DNA of 13,675 nucleotides, taken from positions 23,836-37,510 of the forward strand of contig DKIP01000049.1 in the NCBI GenBank assembly GCA_002454335.1, read 5' to 3'. The stretch comes from Cytophagaceae bacterium UBA6715. Its GTDB lineage: Bacteria; Bacteroidota; Bacteroidia; Cytophagales; Spirosomataceae. Positions 1-7,629 of this stretch are shown piece after piece; position 1 is the stretch's first letter; each line of letters opens with the position of its first letter. The notes beneath the pieces were generated by a model, which saw nothing but the letters and a program-made list of their open reading frames with translations, was not told the DNA's origin and made no database searches. The position numbers and the translations under genes were made by a program.

Positions 1-95
1 GACGACTAGCGACTGACAACTAAGCTTCCCCCGTTCGGACTTCGGACTCCGGACTAATCACAGACGACTGACGACTAGCGACTCGTGACTGACGA
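1..95. repeat. Degenerate GAC-based short tandem repeats
   Basis: This gene-free stretch beyond the end of the amidase gene is made almost wholly of short units such as GACGACTA, GCGACT and GACGACT. Positions 36-56 hold three perfectly phased 7-mers (CGGACTT, CGGACTC, CGGACTA), and 63-95 holds irregular 6-8 bp units. It resembles the regular 7-bp array at 13271-13305, which also abuts the 3' end of a gene. Heptameric short tandem repeats between genes are known from other bacteria such as cyanobacteria; a functional role is not evident. The array runs off the left edge of the window. Confidence 0.7.
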
Positions 96-962
96 CTAAT
101 CTATCACCCGCTTCGTAATATCACCAAACGAATCAATCCTCCGATCCCGCATAAACGGCCAAATACGGCGATACTGCTCCTGCGCATCTAAATCAATTTC
201 AACCACAGCGACTTCCTCCGTGTTGTGAGGCGCTTGGTAAATCACCCGACCAAAAGCATTGCTCACAAAAGAACCGCCCCAGAAAGTCTGGCCATTTTCT
301 TCACCTACCCGATTTACGGCAATCACCGGAACTTCATTCGCCACCGCATGTCCGCGCTGAACGGTTTGCCAGGCTTGGTATTGTTCGCGGTTAATTTCAC
401 TGCTCGATTCTTGATTATCCCAACCGATGGCCGTGGGGTAAATTAATACTTCCGCTCCTTTCAAGGCCGTTAATCGGGCCGCTTCGGGGTACCATTGGTC
501 CCAACAAATCAAAATGCCAAGTTTACCATAACTCGAATCGAAGACCTGATAACCTAAATCTCCCGGCGTGAAATAATATTTCTCTTCATACCCTGCATCT
601 TGAGGAATGTGCATTTTACGGTATTTCCCCAAGTAGCCTTTGGCATAATCAAGGACCGCACAGGTATTGTGATAAACACCTTTGCTGCGTTTTTCAAACA
701 AAGATGCAACAATGACAATGTTTAATTCTTGAGCAAGTGCCAACAATGCATCCGTCCCTGGTCCTGGAATCACTTCTGCCAAATCAAAATAAGCGGCATC
801 CTGTTTATGACAGAAATACACAGAACGGTATAATTCTTGTAAGCAAATTACCTGAGCACCTTGAGTAGCTGCTTCTCGGATTTTAGCTTCCGTTTTTTGT
901 TGGTTCGCTTGCACGTCTTCCGAACAAGTCAATTGCAATAAGGCAAATTTGATGTTTTTCAT
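96..962 (-). CDS. aguB: N-carbamoylputrescine amidase (nitrilase superfamily)
   Basis: A 288-residue carbon-nitrogen hydrolase of the normal AguB length. The family hydrolyses N-carbamoylputrescine to putrescine, CO2 and ammonia, the last step of the agmatine route to polyamines, in the cytoplasm. The nitrilase Glu-Lys-Cys triad is visible: E43 in CLQEL, K116 in GKYRKMHIP and C153 in ILICWDQWYPEA. The stretch after K116 (QDAGYEEKYYFTPGD) is characteristic of AguB-type enzymes rather than generic nitrilases. I chose the ATG at 962, giving MKNIKFALLQ, because it starts exactly at the first beta strand of the fold; a longer reading from 1067 would only add the antisense-free overlap with the upstream gene. 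The ATG overlaps the TGA of the upstream glycosyltransferase by 4 bp (ATGA), suggesting translational coupling. No agmatine deiminase gene is in the window; it would be expected elsewhere. Confidence 0.9.
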   Translation of the reverse strand: MKNIKFALLQLTCSEDVQANQQKTEAKIREAATQGAQVICLQELYRSVYFCHKQDAAYFDLAEVIPGPGTDALLALAQELNIVIVASLFEKRSKGVYHNTCAVLDYAKGYLGKYRKMHIPQDAGYEEKYYFTPGDLGYQVFDSSYGKLGILICWDQWYPEAARLTALKGAEVLIYPTAIGWDNQESSSEINREQYQAWQTVQRGHAVANEVPVIAVNRVGEENGQTFWGGSFVSNAFGRVIYQAPHNTEEVAVVEIDLDAQEQYRRIWPFMRDRRIDSFGDITKRVID

Positions 963-1915
963 AATGCTTGGGCAGCACCTTTCAGCACCGTTAAATCCAA
1001 TGAATTCATACAAGAAAAATGTCCCAAAGGACAAACATTTGAACCCTGTGTCGAGCAAGGCCGACAAGCCAGATTCGTATTTTCAACCGCGGTAAACGCC
1101 GTTTGGTAGGGTGTAAACCCTAAACCCGGATGCGTGCTTCCCCAAATCGTAAACAAATTAGGATGCTTGAGTGCAGCAGCCACATGCATCATGGATGAGT
1201 CATGTGTAATGACCATTCTAGCTTGTTGGATCAAGGATGCACTCTGCGCAATACTGGTTTTCGTGCAGAGATTTAAAACCTTCTCCGGAAAAAGAGTCGC
1301 TAAGCGATATCCGATTTTCTCATCCCAATCATCGCCAATTAGCACGACCTGATGATCAACCGAGTCGATCAATTCAATCATTTTAGGATAAGAAAGTACT
1401 TTGGTTTGATGCGCAGCACCAATCGCGAAAAGCACATAAGGCGATTTAATTTCGTAATCAGCAAGCTTGACTTGCGCCGAGACAGGAATAAAATAATCAA
1501 GACCTTGACCATCAGGCACTAAACCTAATGACTCAAAATTTCGATCCACCAGATGCCCAGGCAAGGTATTCACTTTCGTTTGAACAAAGGCTTTGCGGGC
1601 TGCTGTGTATTTATTGATCTGCTTGGGAAATTTCCCCAACAGGAGACAAAGCATATGCGAACGCAGATTTTTATGCAGGTCATATACCGCATCAAAACCC
1701 GCTTTCCGAAGCTCAGCGGCAAATTTCCACAAACTACCATGGTATCCATGCACTTGTTTGACATGTGGATTCTCATCCCACAAATGAGCGAAAGATGCCT
1801 TTGTAGCGATGTGAATTTCGGCATTGGGGAATTGTGCTTTGAGCACCCGGATGATTGGCGTGGTCAAAAGAATGTCACCGATGGACGAAAAACGAATACA
1901 AAGGATTTTCTGCAT
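959..1915 (-). CDS. Glycosyltransferase family 9 (heptosyltransferase-like)
   Basis: A 318-residue GT-B glycosyltransferase of the family that includes ADP-heptose:LPS heptosyltransferases, which add heptose to the lipopolysaccharide inner core at the cytoplasmic face of the inner membrane. The N-terminus MQKILCIRFSSIGDILLTTP is the diagnostic GT9 start. The C-terminal half has the nucleotide-sugar region: ITHDSSMMHVAAALKHP (residues 236-252) and WGSTHPGLGFTPY (258-270). Four cysteines near the C-terminus (C284, C287, C295, C302) form the CxxC...C...C pattern common in GT9 proteins of Bacteroidota. The exact sugar donor cannot be read from sequence. It is the first gene of a two-gene minus-strand unit with aguB and faces glyS across an 84-bp AT-rich spacer (1916-1999), which must hold both promoters; I find no exact TAnnTTTG box there. 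Confidence 0.88.
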   Translation of the reverse strand: MQKILCIRFSSIGDILLTTPIIRVLKAQFPNAEIHIATKASFAHLWDENPHVKQVHGYHGSLWKFAAELRKAGFDAVYDLHKNLRSHMLCLLLGKFPKQINKYTAARKAFVQTKVNTLPGHLVDRNFESLGLVPDGQGLDYFIPVSAQVKLADYEIKSPYVLFAIGAAHQTKVLSYPKMIELIDSVDHQVVLIGDDWDEKIGYRLATLFPEKVLNLCTKTSIAQSASLIQQARMVITHDSSMMHVAAALKHPNLFTIWGSTHPGLGFTPYQTAFTAVENTNLACRPCSTQGSNVCPLGHFSCMNSLDLTVLKGAAQAL

Positions 1916-1999
1916 GGAAAAAAAATACCTCGCAAAATTAAGAAAAATCTATTCTCTTTCATTCTTTTCGGTAAATTGCATGCTTAATTGAATGATTAC

Positions 2000-3478
2000 A
2001 TGGAGCAGAAAAAACAAGATACCGCCTCAGCACTTAAGGATATAATTTCACACGCCAAAGAATATGGCTTCGTATTCCCATCCTCTGAAATCTACGATGG
2101 GTTACAAGCTGTGTATGATTATGGTCAAAATGGCGTAGAACTCAAGAATAATTTAAAAACCGTTTGGTACAAAGCCATGACGATGTTGAATGACAACGTG
2201 GTAGGCTTGGATGCGGCAATTTTCATGCATCCCTTAACTTGGAAGGCCTCAGGACACGTAGATTCATTCAATGATCCGATGATCGACAACAAAGATTCCA
2301 AGAAGCGTTACCGGGCGGATACCTTGTTGGAAGAGCGCGCCGCCGCATTAGAGGATGAAGGCAAAGCAGATGAGGCGAAATCGTTAATGCAAGCGATGGC
2401 AAAAGGATTGGATGCGGGAGATTTAGAAGCAGTTCGCCAATTAATCATTGATCAAAATATTAAATGTCCTGTTTCAGGGACGGCTAATTGGACTGAGGTT
2501 CGTCAGTTCAACTTGATGTTCTCGACCCAAGTGGGTGCCGTCTCAGAAGATGCGTCCTTGATTTATTTACGTCCGGAAACAGCACAAGGGATTTTTGTGA
2601 ATTTCCTAAATGTGCAAAAAACGGGCCGCATGAAAGTACCTTTTGGTATCGCCCAAATTGGAAAAGCCTTCCGTAATGAGATTGTTGCACGTAATTTCAT
2701 CTTCCGCATGCGGGAGTTTGAACAAATGGAAATGCAATTCTTTGTACGTCCTGGCACAGAGATGGAATGGTACAACAAATGGAAAGAAACGCGTATGAAG
2801 TTTCATCAGGCTATAGGCTTACCAGCTGATTCCTTGAAATTCCATGATCATGATAAATTAGCCCACTATGCCAATGCGGCAGTGGATATCGAATACAAGT
2901 TTCCATTTGGCTTTAAGGAAATGGAAGGAATTCACTCACGGACCGACTTTGATTTAAAGGCGCACCAAGAATTATCCAAGAAAAAACAACAGTATTTTGA
3001 CCCCGAAATCAACCAAAACTACATCCCTTATGTAGTAGAGACATCCGTGGGAGCTGATCGTTTGTTCTTGGCCATTTTGTGTAATGCTTACACCGAGGAA
3101 ACGACGGGTGAAGGAGAAAGCTTAAAACAACGCGTTTACTTGAATATTCATCCGGCATTGGCACCTACCAAGGTGGCCGTATTACCATTGGTAAAGAAAG
3201 ATGGATTGGCGGAGAAAGCACAAGAAATTACGAATCAATTGAAATTTGCCTTTAATACAACCTATGACGATGGAGGAGCGATAGGCAAGCGCTATACCCG
3301 TCAAGATTTAATTGGAACGCCGTATTGCGTGGTGGTTGATTACCAAACCATGGAAGATCAGACTGTAACGGTTCGTGATCGCAATACGATGAGCCAAGAG
3401 CGCATTTCTATCGCAGACCTAAAGGAAAAATTAGGCTATGCGGTATCGATGGAGCGTATTTTTGAAAAATTAGTTTAA
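2000..3478 (+). CDS. glyS: Glycine--tRNA ligase, dimeric (eukaryote-like) type
   Basis: A 492-residue class II aminoacyl-tRNA synthetase that charges tRNA-Gly with glycine. It is the single-chain dimeric form found in Bacteroidota, eukaryotes and archaea, not the alpha2beta2 GlyQ/GlyS enzyme. The N-terminal part carries GFVFPSSEIYDGLQAVYDYG (residues 23-42) and the MHPLTWKASGHVDSFNDPM segment (76-94). The catalytic core shows YLRPETAQGIF (189-199), motif 2 around FRNEIVARNFIFRMREFEQME (224-244), and motif 3 with GADRLFLAIL (351-360). The anticodon-binding domain begins at about 384 (HPALAPTKVAVLPL). The reading frame is open to a TTG at 1988, but ATG 2000 is more usual and fits the family N-terminus. 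It is followed after only 19 bp by the DUF349 gene, so the two are probably co-transcribed. Confidence 0.96.
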   Translation: MEQKKQDTASALKDIISHAKEYGFVFPSSEIYDGLQAVYDYGQNGVELKNNLKTVWYKAMTMLNDNVVGLDAAIFMHPLTWKASGHVDSFNDPMIDNKDSKKRYRADTLLEERAAALEDEGKADEAKSLMQAMAKGLDAGDLEAVRQLIIDQNIKCPVSGTANWTEVRQFNLMFSTQVGAVSEDASLIYLRPETAQGIFVNFLNVQKTGRMKVPFGIAQIGKAFRNEIVARNFIFRMREFEQMEMQFFVRPGTEMEWYNKWKETRMKFHQAIGLPADSLKFHDHDKLAHYANAAVDIEYKFPFGFKEMEGIHSRTDFDLKAHQELSKKKQQYFDPEINQNYIPYVVETSVGADRLFLAILCNAYTEETTGEGESLKQRVYLNIHPALAPTKVAVLPLVKKDGLAEKAQEITNQLKFAFNTTYDDGGAIGKRYTRQDLIGTPYCVVVDYQTMEDQTVTVRDRNTMSQERISIADLKEKLGYAVSMERIFEKLV

Positions 3479-3497
3479 AAACGCAAACAACGACGAC

Positions 3498-5378
3498 ATG
3501 ACAACTGAACAAAATCCAGCAGAAAACGAAGCCATCGAGCCAGTCAAGGTGGAGGAAACAACACCCGTAGCGGCAGAGACAAGCGAAATGCTTGCCAAAG
3601 AAGTGGAAGCACCCACCCCTGAAAAGGAAGTAAGCTATCCCCTATTCGACTTTGCGGTCGCTTCGAAAGATAATTTCCTGACGTATTTTGGAAAAATCAA
3701 GGACATCGTGTCGGAACATGCCCATCCTGGAACCTATAAAAAGGTGGATGAAATCACAAAAGAAGTCAAAGAAGCTTGGAGCCAATTAAAACAAGCGGAA
3801 AAGCAAGCAGCCTTGGAAGCGTTCAAAGCGGCTAATGAAGGGACGGATGAGGGATTTGATTTTAAAGATGAGGCAGTTCATGCGGTTGATCAATTGATTA
3901 ATCACATTCGAACGGAGAAGCAAGCGTTTTTCCAAGGTTTGGAGAAAGCGCGTGAAAAAGCATTGGAAGGAAAAACCCGTTTGATTAATGAATTACGTGA
4001 TTTAGTAGATAAAGATGATAATTCTGACCCGGCGCATGTGAATGCAAGTTTCAAAGCATTCAAGAAAATTCAAGAGGAATGGAAAGGATTAGGATCGGTT
4101 CAAGGACCGATGAACCAAACGCTTTGGCAGTCCTATCATGCTTTGGTGGATCGTTTTTATTCAAACCGTTCAATCTTCTTTGAATTGCTTGAGCTTGATC
4201 GTAAAAAGAATTTACAGGCTAAAGAAATCATTGCAGCCAAATTAGAAAAATTAGCTGCGGCGGTTGCAAAAGCAACGAATTTGCCTGTTTTATTAAAAGA
4301 AGCTGAGGATTTGTTCAATGAATACAAGCATATTGGCCCGGCGCACCGTGAGGAAAATGAGGCCATGTGGCAACGTGTGAAAAAATCGTTGGATGTCTTG
4401 TTTGAGCAGAAACGTCAAATTCAGGATGCGAACAAAGCCGTATTTGAAGAGAATTTAAAAATTAAAAAGGAATTGGCAGGATTAATGCATGGTTATGCAA
4501 GCTTTCAGTCAACATCGATATCAGAATGGAACCAGGCTTCCAAAGCTGTTTTGGCTTTGCAAGAGCAATGGGGGAAATTAAAAGGAGGTTTACCGCGAGA
4601 GGGAGGCAAAGAAGTGAGCCATCAGTTTTGGGCTGATTTAAAGACCTTTTTTAAGCATAAAAGTGATTTCTTCGGTAAGATTGATGCAGAACGCAAAGCT
4701 AATTTAGCAGCGAAACAGCAATTGATCGAACAAGTAGAAGGCATTGTGGCCGTTGGAACCGAAACTCCTGAGATTACACAAACGGTGATTGACTTGCAGA
4801 AGAAATGGAAGGAAATCGGCCATGTACCAGAAAAACAAAAAGATAGCATTTATGCCAAATTCAAAGCGGCATGCGATGCGTATTTCAACTTAAAGCGTTC
4901 CGCTTCGAAAGGGGCAAAAGATGCCGAAATGAATGCAAATTTAGCGGCAAAGCAGGCTATTTTGGTAGAAATGGAAGCCATGTTAAAGGATGCTAGTTTA
5001 TTAGCACGTTTAGGTGAGGTAAAAGCGGCTTGGGATGCAATTGGATTCGTACCGAAGAAGAACGTGAAAGACATGCAAGAATCATTCCGCAAGACTTGGA
5101 ATGCCTTGATTGACTTGGCGAGAACACAGCCAGCGGAACAATTAGCGGCTTGGGGCTTTGAATTGAAGTCCTTGAAGACGGAGTCGGCAAGTTCAGAATC
5201 TTCAGCCCCATCGGCAGATTCACGCAAAAAAATCCAAGCTTTGGAAAATGATATTGCGGTGTTAACCAACAACTTAGAGTTCTTTGCGAAGTCGAAAAAC
5301 AGCGAAAAACTGCGTGAGGAGGTGGAAAAGAAAATTGCGGCGGCGGAAAAAGAATTAGAAAAATTGAAAAAAAGTTAA
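3498..5378 (+). CDS. DUF349 repeat protein with C-terminal coiled coil
   Basis: A 626-residue, highly charged, mostly helical, presumably cytoplasmic protein. After an acidic low-complexity N-terminus (residues 1-45) come five DUF349-type repeats, recognisable by a conserved W or Y followed by a G about four residues on: about 186-224 (EEWKGLGSVQG), 270-306 (NEYKHIGPAHR), 352-392 (EQWGKLKGGLP), 430-467 (KKWKEIGHVPE) and 507-541 (AAWDAIGFVPK). A Ser/Ala-rich linker (562-575) leads to a heptad-rich coiled coil to the C-terminus (576-626). The family is common in Bacteroidota and has no established biochemical function that I can name, so none is given. It lies 19 bp after glyS in the same direction. 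No GC-rich hairpin follows its stop; the T-run directly after it is not preceded by a good stem. Confidence 0.88.
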   Translation: MTTEQNPAENEAIEPVKVEETTPVAAETSEMLAKEVEAPTPEKEVSYPLFDFAVASKDNFLTYFGKIKDIVSEHAHPGTYKKVDEITKEVKEAWSQLKQAEKQAALEAFKAANEGTDEGFDFKDEAVHAVDQLINHIRTEKQAFFQGLEKAREKALEGKTRLINELRDLVDKDDNSDPAHVNASFKAFKKIQEEWKGLGSVQGPMNQTLWQSYHALVDRFYSNRSIFFELLELDRKKNLQAKEIIAAKLEKLAAAVAKATNLPVLLKEAEDLFNEYKHIGPAHREENEAMWQRVKKSLDVLFEQKRQIQDANKAVFEENLKIKKELAGLMHGYASFQSTSISEWNQASKAVLALQEQWGKLKGGLPREGGKEVSHQFWADLKTFFKHKSDFFGKIDAERKANLAAKQQLIEQVEGIVAVGTETPEITQTVIDLQKKWKEIGHVPEKQKDSIYAKFKAACDAYFNLKRSASKGAKDAEMNANLAAKQAILVEMEAMLKDASLLARLGEVKAAWDAIGFVPKKNVKDMQESFRKTWNALIDLARTQPAEQLAAWGFELKSLKTESASSESSAPSADSRKKIQALENDIAVLTNNLEFFAKSKNSEKLREEVEKKIAAAEKELEKLKKS

Positions 5379-5396
5379 TTTTTTTTGAGTTTCGGT

Positions 5397-5427
5397 TTTG
5401 CGATTTAGGAGAATAATACTACTTTTG
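5397..5427 (+). promoter_or_regulatory. Bacteroidota-type promoter of tRNA-Thr
   Basis: TTTG at 5397-5400 (the -33 box) and TACTTTTG at 5420-5427 (matching the -7 box TAnnTTTG) are separated by 19 bp, within the 19-23 bp spacing known for the primary sigma factor of Bacteroidota. Transcription would begin a few bases downstream, shortly before the tRNA at 5441. This is the only exact match to the consensus I found in the window. Confidence 0.75.
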
Positions 5428-5440
5428 TAAACCGAAATGC

Positions 5441-5513
5441 GCCTCCTTAGCTCAGCTGGTAGAGCAACTGATTTGTAATCAGTAGGTCGTTGGTTCGATC
5501 CCGACAGGAGGCT
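5441..5513 (+). tRNA. tRNA-Thr (anticodon UGU)
   Basis: A complete cloverleaf of 73 nt without an encoded CCA. The acceptor stem is GCCTCCT (5441-5447) with AGGAGGC (5506-5512), and the discriminator is T5513. The D stem is GCTC/GAGC (5450-5453 with 5462-5465). The anticodon stem is ACTGA/TCAGT (5467-5471 with 5479-5483), with loop TTTGTAA and anticodon TGT at 5474-5476, reading the Thr codon ACA and probably other ACN codons by wobble. The T arm is GTTGG/CCGAC with loop TTCGATC. It is a single-tRNA transcription unit with its own promoter and terminator. Confidence 0.97.
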
Positions 5514-5518
5514 CTGAT

Positions 5519-5546
5519 AAGCTCGACAGAAATGTCGAGCTTTTTT
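5519..5546 (+). terminator. Rho-independent terminator of tRNA-Thr
   Basis: A perfect 10-bp stem AAGCTCGACA (5519-5528) with TGTCGAGCTT (5533-5542), closed by a GAAA tetraloop and running into T residues to 5546. It lies 6 nt after the tRNA end. Confidence 0.9.
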
Positions 5547-5565
5547 GTTGCTCGATGATGAACAT

Positions 5566-5598
5566 AAAAAAACCGGCCAACAGATTCCTATTGACCGG
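5566..5598 (-). terminator. Rho-independent terminator of the glf operon
   Basis: Read on the minus strand, CCGGUCAA (5598-5591) pairs with UUGGCCGG (5580-5573) in an 8-bp stem with one G-U pair, followed at once by seven U (5572-5566). The G-U pair makes it asymmetric: the same positions on the plus strand give an A-C mismatch and no T-run, so it works for minus-strand transcripts only. It lies 20 nt after the stop of the gene at 5618. Confidence 0.85.
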
Positions 5599-5617
5599 CC
5601 TTCCTCTTTCAATTAAC

Positions 5618-6508
5618 TTATTTACAATTTTCCTCGAAATACGTTTTCGCAATTTCTTCCTCACGAACGTATAAACTTTCATTGGTCAAGGATTGTGTCC
5701 CTCCCGCATGATTACTGCACCAGCCGTGCTCTGCATGCGTATCATACGAGGTATGGCGCAACTTAATACCCATGTGCGAAATGTCCTGAAACCAGGGAAT
5801 ACCAAAGTCAATCGAATTCTTTAACCCAAATAAACGAGCCTTGCCCCGCGGGAAGACCAACTTTCTTGCAGCAGGAATATTAAACAAGGCAACAAATTCA
5901 TTGAGGCGACATTCGGGTAGGGGCCAACTCACTTGCCCCTCCCCTAATAAGCCCATGGAACTTGCGCGATCATGCGGCCAATCTTTGTATAAATCCATCA
6001 ACTCCTGGCTACTTGGTCGGTAATCAAAATACTGTTGGTCTACACAACCCTTATTGAACGCTGGACAATTCCAACATTGCCCGATAGAGCCTGCGGCAAT
6101 ATCAGTACCAATAACATCCAAATACTTCCCAATCAAATCACCTGTAAAAAGCATATCATTGTGCATCAAGAACAAATAAGGCATTTTGGCCTCTTCCCAA
6201 GCATATTGATAGCGCACAGACTTCCGGTAGGAAGGAATCAAAAACTTCAACTTTTGCTTCAGGGATTTTGAACTTAAATTCTGAAAGCCAAAAAAACGTT
6301 CAGAAACATTATATACCACGGGAAGGCCTTCCAATAGCCCTTTTAGTTCATCCATATCAAACCCAAAAGGCTGCACCTTTTCAAAGGTAACATAGATTTT
6401 ATTGATATGCTGTTTCGAATATTTGTAAAGCGTATGCAGGGAAACCGCTGTTTGGTAGGGTTTGCCATAAATCATAATGCCTACGTCAACTTGTTTTGAA
6501 TTTTGCAT
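5618..6508 (-). CDS. Putative glycosyltransferase (GT-A-like), linked to glf
   Basis: A 296-residue soluble protein with no signal peptide or membrane segment. I do not recognise a precise family. The beginning VDVGIMIYGKPYQTAVSLHTL (about 7-27) and KIYVTFEKV (37-45), and YLFLMHNDMLFTG (111-123), resemble the first strands and the DxD-like metal/nucleotide-sugar site of GT-A glycosyltransferases, with H116-N117-D118 in that place. The C-terminal third is rich in His, Cys and aromatic residues: WNCPAFNKGC (146-155) and HAEHGWCSNHAGG (258-270). Its ATG at 6508 follows the TAA of glf with no intervening base, so the two are almost surely co-translated. From this I infer, without proof, that it may use UDP-galactofuranose or act in the same surface polysaccharide. 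The operon ends at the minus-strand terminator at 5566-5598. Confidence 0.6.
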   Translation of the reverse strand: MQNSKQVDVGIMIYGKPYQTAVSLHTLYKYSKQHINKIYVTFEKVQPFGFDMDELKGLLEGLPVVYNVSERFFGFQNLSSKSLKQKLKFLIPSYRKSVRYQYAWEEAKMPYLFLMHNDMLFTGDLIGKYLDVIGTDIAAGSIGQCWNCPAFNKGCVDQQYFDYRPSSQELMDLYKDWPHDRASSMGLLGEGQVSWPLPECRLNEFVALFNIPAARKLVFPRGKARLFGLKNSIDFGIPWFQDISHMGIKLRHTSYDTHAEHGWCSNHAGGTQSLTNESLYVREEEIAKTYFEENCK

Positions 6509-7528
6509 TTATAAAGGATTTTCTTTTAGAAATTTTTCGGCAATCGCCATCGAACTGCTGACCACTTGGTGCATATCCAAATAGACATATTGCCCTAGTC
6601 GGCCAATAAACGTCGTCTTTGGATTTTCCATGGCCTTGTATGCCAAATAAAGTTCACGGTTCCTTCCACTAGCGTCTTTTACCGGATAAAAGCGTTCGTT
6701 ATTATTTTCGGTATAGGAACATGGTTCCTCATAAGTCAGACTTGTGTACTGTGGATTTTGTGGCGAATTGGGGATATTTTTCCACTCGACTACGCGCGTG
6801 TAGGGGCCATCATTTGTAAAATTCACCTGACATACAGGAAAAATGCGTGGTATGGGAAGGTCCACATGGTGGAATTTCAAGGAACGGTATGGAAGCGGTC
6901 CAAGGCAATAATCATAATATTCATCGATGGGCATGGAATTAAAAACATGCGCATAATCGGCTTCCATTTCCTTTTGAAAATGCGTTCCTAATTTCACCTG
7001 AATAGAAGGATGCTGTAACATTTTCTCAAATAAAGCGGTATAACCCGATTTAGGCATCGCTTGAAACTCATCGTTGGGAAAATACAATTCATTTAAATCG
7101 TTGCGAATAGGCACCCGATTGATGATATCTGGACTGATTTCTTCCAATTTCAAGCCCCACATTTTCTCTGAATAGGGACGAATAAACGTATCAATAACCT
7201 TATCCTCCCCAACGCGATCTTTGGTCTCCAAATTCACAGGCAAAGTCACCAAGCTCCCATCTTCCAAAATAGCCTTCACCCGATGCTGATAATCGACCCA
7301 CTCTGTGAATCGACTCAGAAATTCGAAAACACTACGATTGTTCGTATGAAATAAATGGGGACCATATTGATGTACCAAAATATTGTGCACATTGCGATAA
7401 TCGTATGCATTCCCCGCAATATGATCTCTTTTATCGATCACATCTATACGATATCCTTGCTCACCCAGCATGCGTGCAATAACAGCACCGCTAAACCCAG
7501 CGCCTACAACCAAAATTTTGTTTAACAT
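6509..7528 (-). CDS. glf: UDP-galactopyranose mutase
   Basis: A 339-residue flavoenzyme that interconverts UDP-galactopyranose and UDP-galactofuranose, supplying galactofuranose for surface polysaccharides; it acts in the cytoplasm with reduced FAD. The Rossmann FAD-binding motif GAGFSG is at 9-14. HQYGPHLFHT (53-62) is the family's signature active-site histidine segment. RPYSEKMWG (117-125), YTRVVEWK (243-250) and the C-terminal FAD-binding GRLGQYVYLDMHQV (309-322) all match UDP-galactopyranose mutases. It is slightly shorter than typical bacterial forms (about 365-390) but has every motif I looked for. The gene directly abuts a glycosyltransferase-like gene downstream. A 101-bp gap separates it from the WYL gene upstream; in that gap a TA-n3-TTTG near-match occurs on the minus strand (7580-7572 region) but no convincing -33 box. 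Confidence 0.95.
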   Translation of the reverse strand: MLNKILVVGAGFSGAVIARMLGEQGYRIDVIDKRDHIAGNAYDYRNVHNILVHQYGPHLFHTNNRSVFEFLSRFTEWVDYQHRVKAILEDGSLVTLPVNLETKDRVGEDKVIDTFIRPYSEKMWGLKLEEISPDIINRVPIRNDLNELYFPNDEFQAMPKSGYTALFEKMLQHPSIQVKLGTHFQKEMEADYAHVFNSMPIDEYYDYCLGPLPYRSLKFHHVDLPIPRIFPVCQVNFTNDGPYTRVVEWKNIPNSPQNPQYTSLTYEEPCSYTENNNERFYPVKDASGRNRELYLAYKAMENPKTTFIGRLGQYVYLDMHQVVSSSMAIAEKFLKENPL

Positions 7529-7629
7529 GCAATCAAATCAACTAACTCAGCAATAAAAATAACAAATCAGGAATGCTTTCCCAAAAGTTAACAAGCATAT
7601 GACCTTACTCTGGACTTAAATTGCATGAC

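Noticed and set aside
963..1067. N-terminal extension of the amidase to an ATG at 1067
   Set aside because: The extra 35 residues lie wholly inside the upstream glycosyltransferase gene, and the family fold begins exactly at ATG 962.
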